DNA of 64,000 bases from Pseudomonadales bacterium (GCA_028281005.1 JANQKS010000074.1:18370-82369); one strand, 5' to 3'; counted from the first letter of the stretch, positions 24,313 through 33,657 are shown. Notes: a model not told the origin generated them from the letters alone. Program-made: numbers and translations.

Positions 24313-26529
24313 ATGTTGACACGGGTGTTTGCAGGAGTGTGTGTGGTTATGGGGCTGCTGCTGCCCGGCTGCGGTGGTGGCGGCGGCGGTAGCAATCAAG
24401 CACCACAAAACCCTCCTCCGGCCGCTAATCCGCCACCCGCCGACCCTTTTGGGCTCACAGAGCGAAAATCGCTGGTTTCTCTAAATCTGCCGCTGGCGGG
24501 CACCACGCCCGGCACGTTTACGTTACAAAACGCCTTCTCAAACTTAAGCTTCAACGCAGCCCTTTTTGTCGCAGGGGTCCCGGGCGAAAACCGTTTGGTC
24601 GTGGTTGAGCAAGGCGGCCGCATCTTAGCCTTTGACGACGATGCCTCCACCACCACAACCCGGGCCGTGCTGAATATCAGCGGCCAGGTGGTGTTCAGCG
24701 GTGAACAAGGCCTGCTGGGGCTGGCCTTTGATCCAGATTTCACCCTCAACCGCTACATCTACCTGCACTACATTGGGGGCAGCCCGCGCCGCTCTGTCAT
24801 CGCCCGTATGACCTGGGATGCCGGTACAGACAACATCGACCCCGCCAGCGAAAAGATCATTCTCGAAGTGGGCCAACCCTACAGCAACCATAATGCCGGC
24901 ATGCTGGCATTTGGACCCGATGGCTACCTCTACATCGCCATGGGCGACGGCGGCAGCGGCGGTGATCCGCAGAACTACGCACAAAATATGGACTCGCTGC
25001 TGGGCAAAATATTGCGCGTCGATGTACACCCGGCAAACCCCAGTGATCCTTACGACATTCCCGCGGACAACCCATTTGTCGGCCAAGCCGGCGTACGCCC
25101 GGAAATTTGCGCCAGCGGTCTCCGCAACCCCTTTCGCTTTTCTTTCGACCGGCAAACGGGTGAGCTCTGGGCTGGGGACGTCGGCCAGGGTGACCGCGAA
25201 GAAATTGACCTGATCGAGTGTGGTAATAACTACGGCTGGCGGGTGTTCGAAGGCACCGAGCGCTTCAACGATTCGCTCAACACACTGCCGGATTCTGCGT
25301 TCACCCCGCCGGTGTACGAGTACAACCATTCCCTCGGCTTTTCTATTACCGGCGGCTACGTTTACCGCGGCAACCGCATCGCCTCTTTGGTGGGACGGTA
25401 CCTCTACACCGACTTTGGCAGCGGCACAGTGTGGGCGTTAGAGTGGGACGGCAGCCGAGTGTTGTCTAACATCGAATTAGCCACTGCCTCCTCCCCCACC
25501 AGTTTCGGCGAAAAGAACAACGCCGAGCTGCTCATCGTGTCACGCAATAACGGCTTGTTTGAGCTGGTAGAAACCAGCGGCGGTGGCGGCGCGCTGCCCA
25601 ACCTGCTGTCGGACACCGGTATCTTTGCCAATCTTGCCAACCTCACTGCGGCAGACGGCTTTATCGAATATACGCCGCAAGTGCCGTTCTGGTCCGACGG
25701 TGTCAGCAAACGCCGTTGGGTGGGGATCCCGGACAGTGCAACCGTCACCTTTGCGGAGGATGACTTAGCTTTCCCAGTGGGGACGGTCACCGTCAAACAT
25801 TTTGAAGTTGAGCTGCAGACCGGTGATCCAAGTTCGCTGCGGCGCTTGGAGACACGTGTTTTTATCCATACCGCCAACCAAGGCTGGCAAGGTTTCACTT
25901 ACCGTTGGAATGGTGCAGGTACCGACGCCACGCTGCTCAGCGCTCGCGAAACCGAAATGCTCTCCATTACGACCGGCGGCTCCACCCAGCAGCAGATGTA
26001 CGAATACCCCAGCCGCACCGACTGCCTGCTGTGCCACACTGATGTAGCGGGACTTACGCTGGGCTTAAAGACAGCGCAACTCAACAGTACCTTCGACTAC
26101 AGCGGTGTGGTTGATAATCAACTGCGCAGCTGGAACAACATTGGCTTGTTTAACCAAGACATCGGCGCACCGGATCAATACGCCACCCTACCGAATCTCG
26201 AGGATGTCAACGCATCAACCGCGCTCCGCGCACGGGCCTATCTGGACGTCAACTGCAGCAACTGCCACCGCAGCGGTGGACCCACCCCAAGCTCTTTAGA
26301 CTTACGTTTTGAGGTCAGTGACGCCAATCTAAATGCCATTGACGTTGCGCCCTTAAACGGCGACTTAGGCATCGGCAACGCCCTACTGATTGCCCGTGGG
26401 GAGAAAGAGCGCAGCGTATTGTGGCAGCGTCTACGGCGGTTAGACGGCGAACGTATGCCGCCGCTCTCCAGCCACGTGGTGGACCAATCCGCGGTAGATC
26501 TGATCGGCGCATGGATCGATAATCTATAG
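24313..26529 (+). CDS. PQQ-type glucose/sorbosone dehydrogenase fused to dihaem cytochrome c domain
   Basis: 738 residues. A lipoprotein signal ends at LLLPGC followed by Gly, Ser and Pro-rich linker. Residues about 75-410 are a six-bladed glucose/sorbosone dehydrogenase propeller (LGLAFDPDF, AGMLAFGPDGYLYIAMGDGG, ICASGLRNPFRFSFD, GDVGQGDREEIDL, GNNYGWRVFEG). From about residue 430 follows a domain resembling the SO2930-type dihaem cytochrome, with CLLCH and CSNCH haem sites. The protein is therefore a self-contained periplasmic dehydrogenase and electron outlet, probably PQQ-dependent. No PQQ synthesis genes are in the window. Substrate unknown. Confidence 0.87.
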   Translation: MLTRVFAGVCVVMGLLLPGCGGGGGGSNQAPQNPPPAANPPPADPFGLTERKSLVSLNLPLAGTTPGTFTLQNAFSNLSFNAALFVAGVPGENRLVVVEQGGRILAFDDDASTTTTRAVLNISGQVVFSGEQGLLGLAFDPDFTLNRYIYLHYIGGSPRRSVIARMTWDAGTDNIDPASEKIILEVGQPYSNHNAGMLAFGPDGYLYIAMGDGGSGGDPQNYAQNMDSLLGKILRVDVHPANPSDPYDIPADNPFVGQAGVRPEICASGLRNPFRFSFDRQTGELWAGDVGQGDREEIDLIECGNNYGWRVFEGTERFNDSLNTLPDSAFTPPVYEYNHSLGFSITGGYVYRGNRIASLVGRYLYTDFGSGTVWALEWDGSRVLSNIELATASSPTSFGEKNNAELLIVSRNNGLFELVETSGGGGALPNLLSDTGIFANLANLTAADGFIEYTPQVPFWSDGVSKRRWVGIPDSATVTFAEDDLAFPVGTVTVKHFEVELQTGDPSSLRRLETRVFIHTANQGWQGFTYRWNGAGTDATLLSARETEMLSITTGGSTQQQMYEYPSRTDCLLCHTDVAGLTLGLKTAQLNSTFDYSGVVDNQLRSWNNIGLFNQDIGAPDQYATLPNLEDVNASTALRARAYLDVNCSNCHRSGGPTPSSLDLRFEVSDANLNAIDVAPLNGDLGIGNALLIARGEKERSVLWQRLRRLDGERMPPLSSHVVDQSAVDLIGAWIDNL

Positions 26530-26552
26530 GCACAAGCCACAGCAAAAGAACT

Positions 26553-27794
26553 ATGGGGGGAGGTATGCAACAGGCCCTGGCGGGAATCCGCATCTGCGAC
26601 TTCACGGGGCAACTGGCGGGGGCCGGTGCGACCAAGTGGTTGGCCGCGTTCGGCGCCGAAGTGATCCGCATCGAAGATCCCGTGCGTGAAGGCCGCTGGG
26701 ATATCTTGCGCGGCGGCGAACCCTTTAAGCCCGGCCAGCGCGGCTTAGAATACGGCGGCGGATTTAACAACCACAACACCGACAAACTGGGTATCACGCT
26801 TAACCTCCGTACCGACAAAGCCAAACAAATCCTTACCGAATTGATCAAAATCTCCGACGCGGTGACGGAGAATTTTGCTGCCGGGGTGCTGGACAAATGG
26901 GGATTTGGCTACGAGCAGTTAAAGGCTATCAAACCGGACATTGTCTACGTCTCAAACTGCGGCTTCGGCCACGTTGGCCCTTACCATCAATACAAAACCT
27001 GGGGGCCGATCGTACAGGCGGTGTCTGGCCTCACTTTCAGCTCCAGCTTGCCGGACCAAGAACCGGCAGGCTGGGGTTACAGCTACATGGACCACACCGG
27101 TGGCTACTACATGGCCATGGCCATCATGTTGGCCTTGCTGCACCGCCAACGCAGCGGCGAAGGCCAATGGGTGGACCTGGCGTGCACCGAAGCTGCGGTC
27201 ACCTTAAACGGTCCAGCCCTGCTGGACTGGAGCGTCAACCAGAATCCCATGCGTGGTGAAACGGCACCCCATTCGAATCGCAGCCAATATGCCCCCATGG
27301 CGCCTCACGGGATCTACCCTTGTGCCGGAGAAGACGAATGGATCGCCATCAGTTGCCGCGACCAACAAGATTGGCAACACCTCGCCGCTATCATCGCAGC
27401 TGATTGGACCGCCACATTTGATGCGCAGCAGCACCGACTGGCACGGCAGGACAAACTCGATACCTACATGAGCCGCTGGACGCTCGAGCACAATAAGTTT
27501 GAGTTGCAGGAGCGCTTGCAGGCGCTGCCGATACCCGCCGCGGCGGTGCAGAAACCGGCGGAACGTATTGAGCAGGATCCGACCACCGGTAACTTCGGGT
27601 TATGGCCAACCATCCAGCACAGTGCCATGGGTGAAGTACAAGTGGACGGTATGCCGGTGCACTTTTCTGAGACCGACTGGCAAATGCACCATGGTGCGCC
27701 GTGTTTGGGTGAACACAACGAGCACGTCCTCACCACCCTGCTAGGACTGTCTGCGCAGGAAGTGCAAGCGTTAGCAGAAGAAGGTGTGTTATGA
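26553..27794 (+). CDS. CaiB/BaiF-family CoA-transferase (type III)
   Basis: About 410 residues of formyl-CoA-transferase-like fold, which swaps CoA between organic acids. IRICDFTGQLAGAGATKWLAAFGAEVIRIED is the N-terminal CoA-binding region and KTWGPIVQAVSGLTFSS the middle block. Two starts compete: ATG 26553, without a good ribosome-binding site, and ATG 26565, next to GGAGGT but with no spacing; the family start fits the second (MQQALAGIR). It overlaps the next CoA-transferase by four bases (ATGA), so the two are translated together, probably as a heterodimer. Confidence 0.88.
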   Translation: MGGGMQQALAGIRICDFTGQLAGAGATKWLAAFGAEVIRIEDPVREGRWDILRGGEPFKPGQRGLEYGGGFNNHNTDKLGITLNLRTDKAKQILTELIKISDAVTENFAAGVLDKWGFGYEQLKAIKPDIVYVSNCGFGHVGPYHQYKTWGPIVQAVSGLTFSSSLPDQEPAGWGYSYMDHTGGYYMAMAIMLALLHRQRSGEGQWVDLACTEAAVTLNGPALLDWSVNQNPMRGETAPHSNRSQYAPMAPHGIYPCAGEDEWIAISCRDQQDWQHLAAIIAADWTATFDAQQHRLARQDKLDTYMSRWTLEHNKFELQERLQALPIPAAAVQKPAERIEQDPTTGNFGLWPTIQHSAMGEVQVDGMPVHFSETDWQMHHGAPCLGEHNEHVLTTLLGLSAQEVQALAEEGVL

Positions 27795-29026
27795 GCGCGC
27801 TACAGGGAATCCGCGTGGTGGAATTGGCCAACGAGCGCATCGCGTTTGCCGGCAAGCTAATGGCTGACATGGGGGCCGAGGTCATCCTCATCGAGCCGCC
27901 CGGCGGCGACAACAGCCGTAACTATCCGCCGTTTTTGGACAATCAGCCGGGTGCAAACCGCAGCCTGTACTTCTGGCACTACAACACCAGCAAACGCAGC
28001 GTTGTGCTGGATCTAAACCTCGAGCAAGACCAAGACACCTTCAAACAACTGATCAGCACGGCGGATGTGTTGCTCGAATCTGAACCAACCCAGCGGCTGG
28101 CTGGTCTGGGTCTAGACTATGCGGATCTGAAACCCCTACAACCAGGTCTGATCCACGTGGCCATGACCCCGTATGGCCGTGATGAACCCAAAAGTGACCT
28201 GCCGTTCACCGACTTAACGCTGATGGCGGCGGGTGGGCCGCCCTGGAGTTGTGGCTACGACGACCACAGTCTGCCGCCGGTACGCGGCTGGGGTAACCAG
28301 GGTTACCACACTGGCTGTCACTATGTGTTTTTGAGCGTGCTCACCGCCCTGTTACACCGTGGCATGCAAGGCAATGGTGACAAAGGTCAGTTCATTGATG
28401 TCTCGATGACCGCGGCGTTAAACGTTACCACCGAAGCCGCCAGCTACGGCTGGCTGGTCAACAACAGCACCGTACAACGGCAAACCGGCCGCCACGCCGC
28501 ACCCAAACCCACCGGAGAAACACAAATGCAGTGTGCGGACGGCCGCTACGTCAACACCGGTGTGCCGCCGCGCTTCCCACATGAGTTTGCCAAGCTGCTG
28601 GGTTGGCTGCGCGAGTTACAGCTGGAAGAACAACTCCCAGAAGCAGTGTTTTTGGAAATGGGTGCGCAGTGGCAAGGACCTTTTGATCTGTCATTGTTGG
28701 GTAGCGACGATACCATCACTGCTATTTTTAGCGCTGGACGCGAAGCGCTGAAGCTCATTGCCCGCTCTGTCTCCGCCCGCGACTTTTTTATCGGCTGCCA
28801 AAACGCGGGCTTAGCCGTGGGCGCCATCAATAGCCCAGAGGAAGCGTTTGAAGATCCGCACTTCATAGCAAGGGGATTTCAAGTACCGGTGCATCACGAC
28901 GATTTTGACGCAACCTACACTTACCCAGGCGCGCCGTACAAACTACCAGCCAGCCCCTGGCAAATCTCGCGGCGTGCGCCTCACTTGGGGGAACACACGG
29001 ATGAGGTGCTGGCTGAGCTTGCGTAG
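27791..29026 (+). CDS. CaiB/BaiF-family CoA-transferase (type III)
   Basis: 411 residues, a paralogue of the gene before it, with which it shares ATGA. GIRVVELANERIAFAGKLMADMGAEVILIEPPGGD is the N-terminal region (quoted here in part as ELANERIAFAGKLMADMGAE), and WHYNTSKRSVVLDLN and GMQGNGDKGQFIDVSMTAAL are conserved blocks. The two copies have diverged enough that one may be catalytic and the other structural. Its last 46 bases overlap the end of the convergent amidohydrolase. It probably activates a carboxylic acid by CoA transfer from succinyl-CoA or a similar donor. Confidence 0.88.
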   Translation: MSALQGIRVVELANERIAFAGKLMADMGAEVILIEPPGGDNSRNYPPFLDNQPGANRSLYFWHYNTSKRSVVLDLNLEQDQDTFKQLISTADVLLESEPTQRLAGLGLDYADLKPLQPGLIHVAMTPYGRDEPKSDLPFTDLTLMAAGGPPWSCGYDDHSLPPVRGWGNQGYHTGCHYVFLSVLTALLHRGMQGNGDKGQFIDVSMTAALNVTTEAASYGWLVNNSTVQRQTGRHAAPKPTGETQMQCADGRYVNTGVPPRFPHEFAKLLGWLRELQLEEQLPEAVFLEMGAQWQGPFDLSLLGSDDTITAIFSAGREALKLIARSVSARDFFIGCQNAGLAVGAINSPEEAFEDPHFIARGFQVPVHHDDFDATYTYPGAPYKLPASPWQISRRAPHLGEHTDEVLAELA

Positions 29027-30375
29027 ATCTCGCGACCTGCAACCAAGGTTAGATTAACGTTTACCGCGCCGATGTCTTCGTACGCTTGGCCCAGCGAGCG
29101 ATCCAGCAGACACAAATCTGCCGGCGCGCCGGGACTGATGCGCCTGGCCTCACCACCCGGCCGCTCCGGCGACGCCAGATAGCCGCGGAGCGCTTCCGAC
29201 GGCGGCACACACTCCCGTCGGCCGAGACTTTGCTCAGCTTCGGTGCGGCGTTCCACCGCAGCGCGCATGTTATGCCAGGGATTAAGCGGTCCATAAGGTG
29301 CATCTGAGCTGGCCGCAACAGGCACACCCGCAGCCAACAGCGACGCATAAGGGTATAACGCGTCTAAATCTTGCGGCGCCGCCTGACGCCGAAAACGCTC
29401 CCCTCGCTGGGCAATGAACCCAGGTTGTGTGACCACCGTTGCGCCGCATTCCAACAGCTGCGGTATCACCTCCGAGTGGATCACACCGCCGTGTTCAATG
29501 CGCACGCCGGATCTCACCTCGGCCAGCTGCAGCGCGTTTAAGGCAAACAGCAGTTCGATGTGGCTGATACAGTGAAACGCCACCACGCGACCCTTCCGAT
29601 GGGCTCGGGCAAGTCTAGCAGCGAGCTTCTCCAAGTCCGGCAAATCATCTTCGTCTAACATGATCTTTAAGCCGCCAACGCGTAAACCGTCATCCCCCAA
29701 CAGGCGCACATGCTGCTGCAGCTCGCCACGTTGCCGGGCTTGTTCAAACGCCACGGCTGTTGCCTCGGAATTGTTATAAGACGTATCGGTGACCCCGGTT
29801 ATGCCAAAACTTGCCAGTTGTTGTGACAAGTCTTGCAAACCGCCATCCACGGCAGGCACACGCTGGCCTAGCCAGTCATCCATACGCCACAGACGCCCGG
29901 TTGGGCGACCGTGAGCATCCCGCTCGACACCTGGCTGGTCGCGCACGCCGGCCAATCCGAGCGCCCGCATGGCCGATGTGTTTAAGGTCCACAGTTTACC
30001 GCTGGCGTGTTGCACCCGTACTGGCCGCCCTGCACACAGAGCATCCAGCGCTGCGGCGTCCAAATCTCCGGCAATCGATTCGTGATAGCCGACGACGCGA
30101 ATCCAACTGTCACCGACAACTTGGCTCAACGCGGTTTGTAGCGCGGTACTTTGTCCCGGTGCAAATTCTGAACAATCCAGCGAACGCAACGCCGCCGCCG
30201 TCGCGCGCAAGTGAATATGGTGGTCATGTAGTCCGGGCAGTAGAGCAGCACCCTGAGCGTCGACGACTTGAACATCTCCCGCGGGGACAGGTAATGAGGG
30301 TGCAACCGCCTCTACGACCGTGGAGCAATTCACGTCCACGTGCTGCCCTGCCACTTCGGCGTTTTTTATCAGCAC
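28981..30375 (-). CDS. YtcJ-like amidohydrolase (amidohydrolase 3)
   Basis: About 464 residues of the metal-dependent amidohydrolase fold. LLPGLHDHHIHLRA contains the HxH metal ligands, and VRIEHGGVIHSEVIPQL and AASSDAPYGPLNPWHNM carry the later His and Asp ligands. The frame runs further upstream but the GTG at 30375 (giving MLIKNAEV) matches the beta-sandwich start; an ATG start is not available nearby. Only 28 bases separate this start from the divergent crotonase. It would hydrolyse an amide, carbamate or similar bond; substrate unknown. Confidence 0.84.
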   Translation of the reverse strand: MLIKNAEVAGQHVDVNCSTVVEAVAPSLPVPAGDVQVVDAQGAALLPGLHDHHIHLRATAAALRSLDCSEFAPGQSTALQTALSQVVGDSWIRVVGYHESIAGDLDAAALDALCAGRPVRVQHASGKLWTLNTSAMRALGLAGVRDQPGVERDAHGRPTGRLWRMDDWLGQRVPAVDGGLQDLSQQLASFGITGVTDTSYNNSEATAVAFEQARQRGELQQHVRLLGDDGLRVGGLKIMLDEDDLPDLEKLAARLARAHRKGRVVAFHCISHIELLFALNALQLAEVRSGVRIEHGGVIHSEVIPQLLECGATVVTQPGFIAQRGERFRRQAAPQDLDALYPYASLLAAGVPVAASSDAPYGPLNPWHNMRAAVERRTEAEQSLGRRECVPPSEALRGYLASPERPGGEARRISPGAPADLCLLDRSLGQAYEDIGAVNVNLTLVAGREIYASSASTSSVCSPK

Positions 30376-30403
30376 ACCGTGCCCGGATGTTATATTTCCA
30401 GCT

Positions 30404-31375
30404 ATGTCAGCCACCCTATCTGCCTCAGAACTGCAGGCCATCACCACGTCCGCTTATGCAGCGGAACAACATTCTGTCGTGATGGGTTGCAACTATCTAG
30501 TGGTGGACGGCCGCACTTCTGATGTGTTGTCTTTCACGCCGGCGCACTGGCCTAACTGTGTGGTCGTCAGCCTGGGGCAGATGACCACAGCAGCTGACGT
30601 TTGTATTGGCGACGAAGCACAGCTAGACCAGGTAACAGCCGCCATCAACGCCCACCCTGAGGCAGCCGCCACGCTGGTACAACTGCTCCGCCACAACGCA
30701 GACAGCAGCATCCTCCAGGGTTTGTTTGCCGAATCTCTGGCTTACTCCACCCTGCAGCAGAGCCAAGGTTTCCAAAGCTGGCTCCAAAACGCTGAAAAAC
30801 CCAGCCCTCAAGCGGACAGCGACGCGCCGCTCCTGATCGAGCGCGCACCCTGTGAAGACGGCGAACAGCTGCACCTCATTTTCAACCGCCCGAAGGTGCA
30901 CAATGCCTACAGCGAGGCACTCAAGGACGCCCTCTGCGAAGCCCTGCAGCTGGCCCATGCAGACCCGCAGCTGAAGCGGGTTTGCCTGCGCGGCAACGGC
31001 GCTTCCTTCAGCGCGGGTGGTGACTTGTCGGAATTTGGCTCGGTGCAAGACGCAGCTCTTGCCCATTTGAGTCGCACCACGCGAACCGCAGGCTATCTAT
31101 TGGCGACTTTGCGCTGCCAGACACGTACTGAATTACACGGAGCATGTATCGGCGCCGGTATAGAGTTACCGGCATTTACCGATCACATCAAAGCTAAGCG
31201 CGACAGTTTCTTTCAGTTGCCAGAAGTTGGTATGGGTCTGGTCCCCGGCGCCGGCGGTACGGTGAGTATAAGCCGGCGCATTGGACGTCAACGCACCGCG
31301 TGGATGGCGCTCACCGGGGCGCGCGTCGACGCTGACACTGCGCTTGAGTGGGGGCTAATTGATGAATTCGACTGA
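30404..31375 (+). CDS. Crotonase-family protein with N-terminal extension
   Basis: 323 residues. The first 145 or so (SLGQMTTAADVCIGDEAQL, then LLRHNADSSILQGLFAESLAY) form an extension found in some actinobacterial and proteobacterial crotonase relatives. The crotonase core follows (LIFNRPKVHNAYS, CLRGNGASFSAGGDLSEFG, GACIGAGIELPAFTDH, EVGMGLVPGAGGTVSISRRIGR), but it stops soon after and lacks the usual C-terminal trimer helices. The ATG at 30404 has a poor ribosome-binding site. It may be a hydratase or isomerase of an unusual substrate. Confidence 0.8.
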   Translation: MSATLSASELQAITTSAYAAEQHSVVMGCNYLVVDGRTSDVLSFTPAHWPNCVVVSLGQMTTAADVCIGDEAQLDQVTAAINAHPEAAATLVQLLRHNADSSILQGLFAESLAYSTLQQSQGFQSWLQNAEKPSPQADSDAPLLIERAPCEDGEQLHLIFNRPKVHNAYSEALKDALCEALQLAHADPQLKRVCLRGNGASFSAGGDLSEFGSVQDAALAHLSRTTRTAGYLLATLRCQTRTELHGACIGAGIELPAFTDHIKAKRDSFFQLPEVGMGLVPGAGGTVSISRRIGRQRTAWMALTGARVDADTALEWGLIDEFD

Positions 31376-31502
31376 GGCTATTTAGATGCAAGCAAGCGAA
31401 TTTCCCGCTGTAGCGTCAATACTACATCCAACCGACTTCTCACACGCAGGAGACCATGCGTTCCGGTGTGCGCTTTCGTAGACCTTAGCTTACAAGTTCC
31501 AA

Positions 31503-31528
31503 AGTTTGAAAGTTTGAAAGTTTGAAAG
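31503..31528. repeat. 8-bp tandem repeat (AGTTTGAA x3)
   Basis: Three exact copies of AGTTTGAA (31503-31526) followed by AGT lie in the 174-bp gap between convergent genes. The remainder of the gap shows no gene. It may be a slippage product and is probably variable between strains. Confidence 0.8.
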
Positions 31529-31549
31529 TCACAAAATAGCCGGGGTCGC

Positions 31550-32776
31550 TCAGGTGGCTGGGGTCTGAGGACCCGCCATCTGGAACTTAATCCCATCCGG
31601 ATCAAAGAAAAATACGATGCCAATTTCAGGACTGCCGCCAATGGGCCCGAGCTGCTCAAAACCAAGCTCATTCATGGTTTTTACCGACGCGGTTAGGTCT
31701 TTCACGTAAAAATTAATACGATCGATGCCGAGATGGTTCACCGGCGGCGGATACGGCGGGGCATCATCGTAGGGTTGTTTCCACTGTCGTAACTGAATGG
31801 TTGCCCCATCAGTGCCTTCTCCCAGGCTGACGTCCACCCCCTCAAACTCGATTGGACCATCAAATCCATGGGCGGCCGCAAACTCACCGGAACCCGCTTG
31901 GGAGGCAGGCTGGGACTCGGTGAATCCCAGCAACCGGTAAAACTCACGCGAACGCTCTAAGTCGGTGACGTTCATGTTGGTGTTAACCAGCCGTACCAGG
32001 TTTGCACCCGGCGCCGCACCTTCACTTTCGCCTTCGCCTTCATCCGCTTGGATCAATTTCAGAAAGGCGCCATCCTGTTCTCTAAAAAACGCAAAACGTT
32101 CACCATTGGGAGCAGTTGTCGGAGGCGAGACGAACGCCACCCCATTGGATTGTAAAAAACGATAGGCACCGTCGAGATCAGTAGTGGAATAGGTGGCGTA
32201 CGCCATACCAATATGGTTTAGGTTTGCATACGGCGGCTCGGAGCGATAAGACTCCCCTCTAAACTGCACCGTATCCACAAACGGCATCACCGGCGGGTTC
32301 TGCAGACTGTGCAGGGACACATAGATCAGGTAGTTGTCCTCAAAACCGAGCGAGCGCGCAAAGGTTGTGCTCGTTTCCGGCCCGGCGGGATAGATCTCCC
32401 CCTTAAATCCCAACATCTCATAAAAGGCGCGCTGGCGTTCAATGTCACTGGTATTTAAGCCAAAGTAACCCTGATGTAATAGACCAAGGTCGGCTTGGGT
32501 AATTTGCGTCACCCGTATGTCTAGAGAGCCATCGACGCCGCTGGGAATGCTCACATCGATCGCGTTGTCGCTTTGCAAACTGATGTCGAGGACGGTATCA
32601 CCTTCTCCGACTGGCATGGTCTGATCGTTAATCTTGATGTGTGCACCAACCACGTCGTTATTGTGCAAGACCAGTTTTGCAGGGCCGTCTATCGCTTTGA
32701 ACGAGGCAGAGTGTGGTCCACTGTTTTCACCGGTAAATAACTTTGGCCCAAATCGGATCAAATTGGCTTCGTTCAT
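31550..32776 (-). CDS. Double VOC (glyoxalase-fold) protein with N-terminal domain
   Basis: About 408 residues. After an unassigned N-terminal segment of about 95 residues (LVLHNNDVVGAHIKINDQT) come two VOC units: the first from GYFGLNTSDIERQRAFYEMLGF to about residue 250, the second from RLVNTNMNVTDLERSREFYRLLGF to the C-terminal FFFDPDGIKFQM. VOC units pair to make a metal or substrate pocket, so one chain may fold as a complete enzyme such as a ring-cleavage or lyase type. The ATG at 32776 with GGAGG upstream is chosen over an earlier one at 32815. Substrate unknown. Confidence 0.8.
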   Translation of the reverse strand: MNEANLIRFGPKLFTGENSGPHSASFKAIDGPAKLVLHNNDVVGAHIKINDQTMPVGEGDTVLDISLQSDNAIDVSIPSGVDGSLDIRVTQITQADLGLLHQGYFGLNTSDIERQRAFYEMLGFKGEIYPAGPETSTTFARSLGFEDNYLIYVSLHSLQNPPVMPFVDTVQFRGESYRSEPPYANLNHIGMAYATYSTTDLDGAYRFLQSNGVAFVSPPTTAPNGERFAFFREQDGAFLKLIQADEGEGESEGAAPGANLVRLVNTNMNVTDLERSREFYRLLGFTESQPASQAGSGEFAAAHGFDGPIEFEGVDVSLGEGTDGATIQLRQWKQPYDDAPPYPPPVNHLGIDRINFYVKDLTASVKTMNELGFEQLGPIGGSPEIGIVFFFDPDGIKFQMAGPQTPAT

Positions 32777-32923
32777 CGCAAGGCCTCCAAGTACAACAAG
32801 CTGACGCAGACACACTGTGTGGCATTCAACACGCCAGCGTAGTTATACCTGTCTGACGCACTGAGGCCAAGCCAGCTCTTGCGCCACAGGGCCCAGTGGC
32901 AGCGCAACTCATATCAGGTCAAT

Positions 32924-33403
32924 ATGCGTGCTGCGGTCAACACAGCTAAACCGATGCACGAGCCAACTCAATATCGAATCCTTGCCCGCCATCATTTTGT
33001 AATCGCCATGATTGCGCTGATCTGTCCGCTGGCTGTCGGCGTTTGGTTGGGATTGGATCAATTGGACAGCTACCTGGCCAAGCTGGAACAGCTCGCAGCG
33101 ACAGCGCCGAACGAAGCCGGGCTAAAACTCAAACAGTTTGGAGAGAGTATCGCCATTGCCAACGCGGTCGTGCTTACCCTATTTGCCGCCCTCATCATCC
33201 GTCATGGCTGGCGCGGCTGGCAGTCTCAAGCGATGCCACCGCGGGGTAGCTGGATTATCGAGGGACAAAGGACTTGGGCCGGAGAACACGCGGTGCGTAT
33301 TGCCCAATTTACCGTGGCTGTCGGTGTCATTTTGATGATTCTAGGTGTCGCCAGTTCAGCGCTGTTGTGGGATTTAGGCCGCTCAATCAGCGTGACCCAA
33401 TAG
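32924..33403 (+). CDS. Small integral membrane protein, unknown function
   Basis: About 159 residues with three predicted membrane segments: FVIAMIALICPLAVGVWLG near the N-terminus, IANAVVLTLFAALIIRHGW in the middle, and FTVAVGVILMILGVASSAL near the C-terminus. The ATG at 32924 has AGGT just upstream; a later ATG at 32954 is also possible. I do not recognise the family. It stands alone between convergent and co-directional genes and carries no motif that suggests a function. Confidence 0.65.
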   Translation: MRAAVNTAKPMHEPTQYRILARHHFVIAMIALICPLAVGVWLGLDQLDSYLAKLEQLAATAPNEAGLKLKQFGESIAIANAVVLTLFAALIIRHGWRGWQSQAMPPRGSWIIEGQRTWAGEHAVRIAQFTVAVGVILMILGVASSALLWDLGRSISVTQ

Positions 33404-33507
33404 CCAAGACAAACTGAAATGTCCCTTCGAAAAAAGCATTTTGAAGTGCTTCAATCGCATCTCTACGCTCAATGATATCAATCCAAGAAGAGTTGGTGAG
33501 GCAAAAC

Positions 33508-33657
33508 ATGGACAACGCAGACCACCCCGCAAGCGATACCAGGGTTCATCAAAAGGAACGCCGCCGTAACCCTACCCCGCCTGCTGAACGCTCTGGGCTG
33601 GGCCCAACGCTCATCATGCTTGGGGTATTGTCCGCCCTGGCGGTCACAGCCACGTAG
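33508..33657 (+). CDS. Short membrane-anchored peptide (49 aa), hypothetical
   Basis: The ATG at 33508 follows GGTGAGG at a good distance. The product has a charged, Pro-rich N-terminus (VHQKERRRNPTPPAERSG) and one hydrophobic segment at the C-terminus (LIMLGVLSALAVTAT), like a tail-anchored peptide. No family is recognised. Start placement and the reality of the gene are both uncertain. A GC-rich hairpin (GCCGCA/TGCGGC at about 33689-33705) lies downstream and could serve as a terminator. Confidence 0.4.
   Translation: MDNADHPASDTRVHQKERRRNPTPPAERSGLGPTLIMLGVLSALAVTAT

Noticed and set aside
24316..24321. TTGACA at the beginning of the glucose/sorbosone dehydrogenase gene
   Set aside because: It lies inside codons 2-3 with no -10 box at the right distance.
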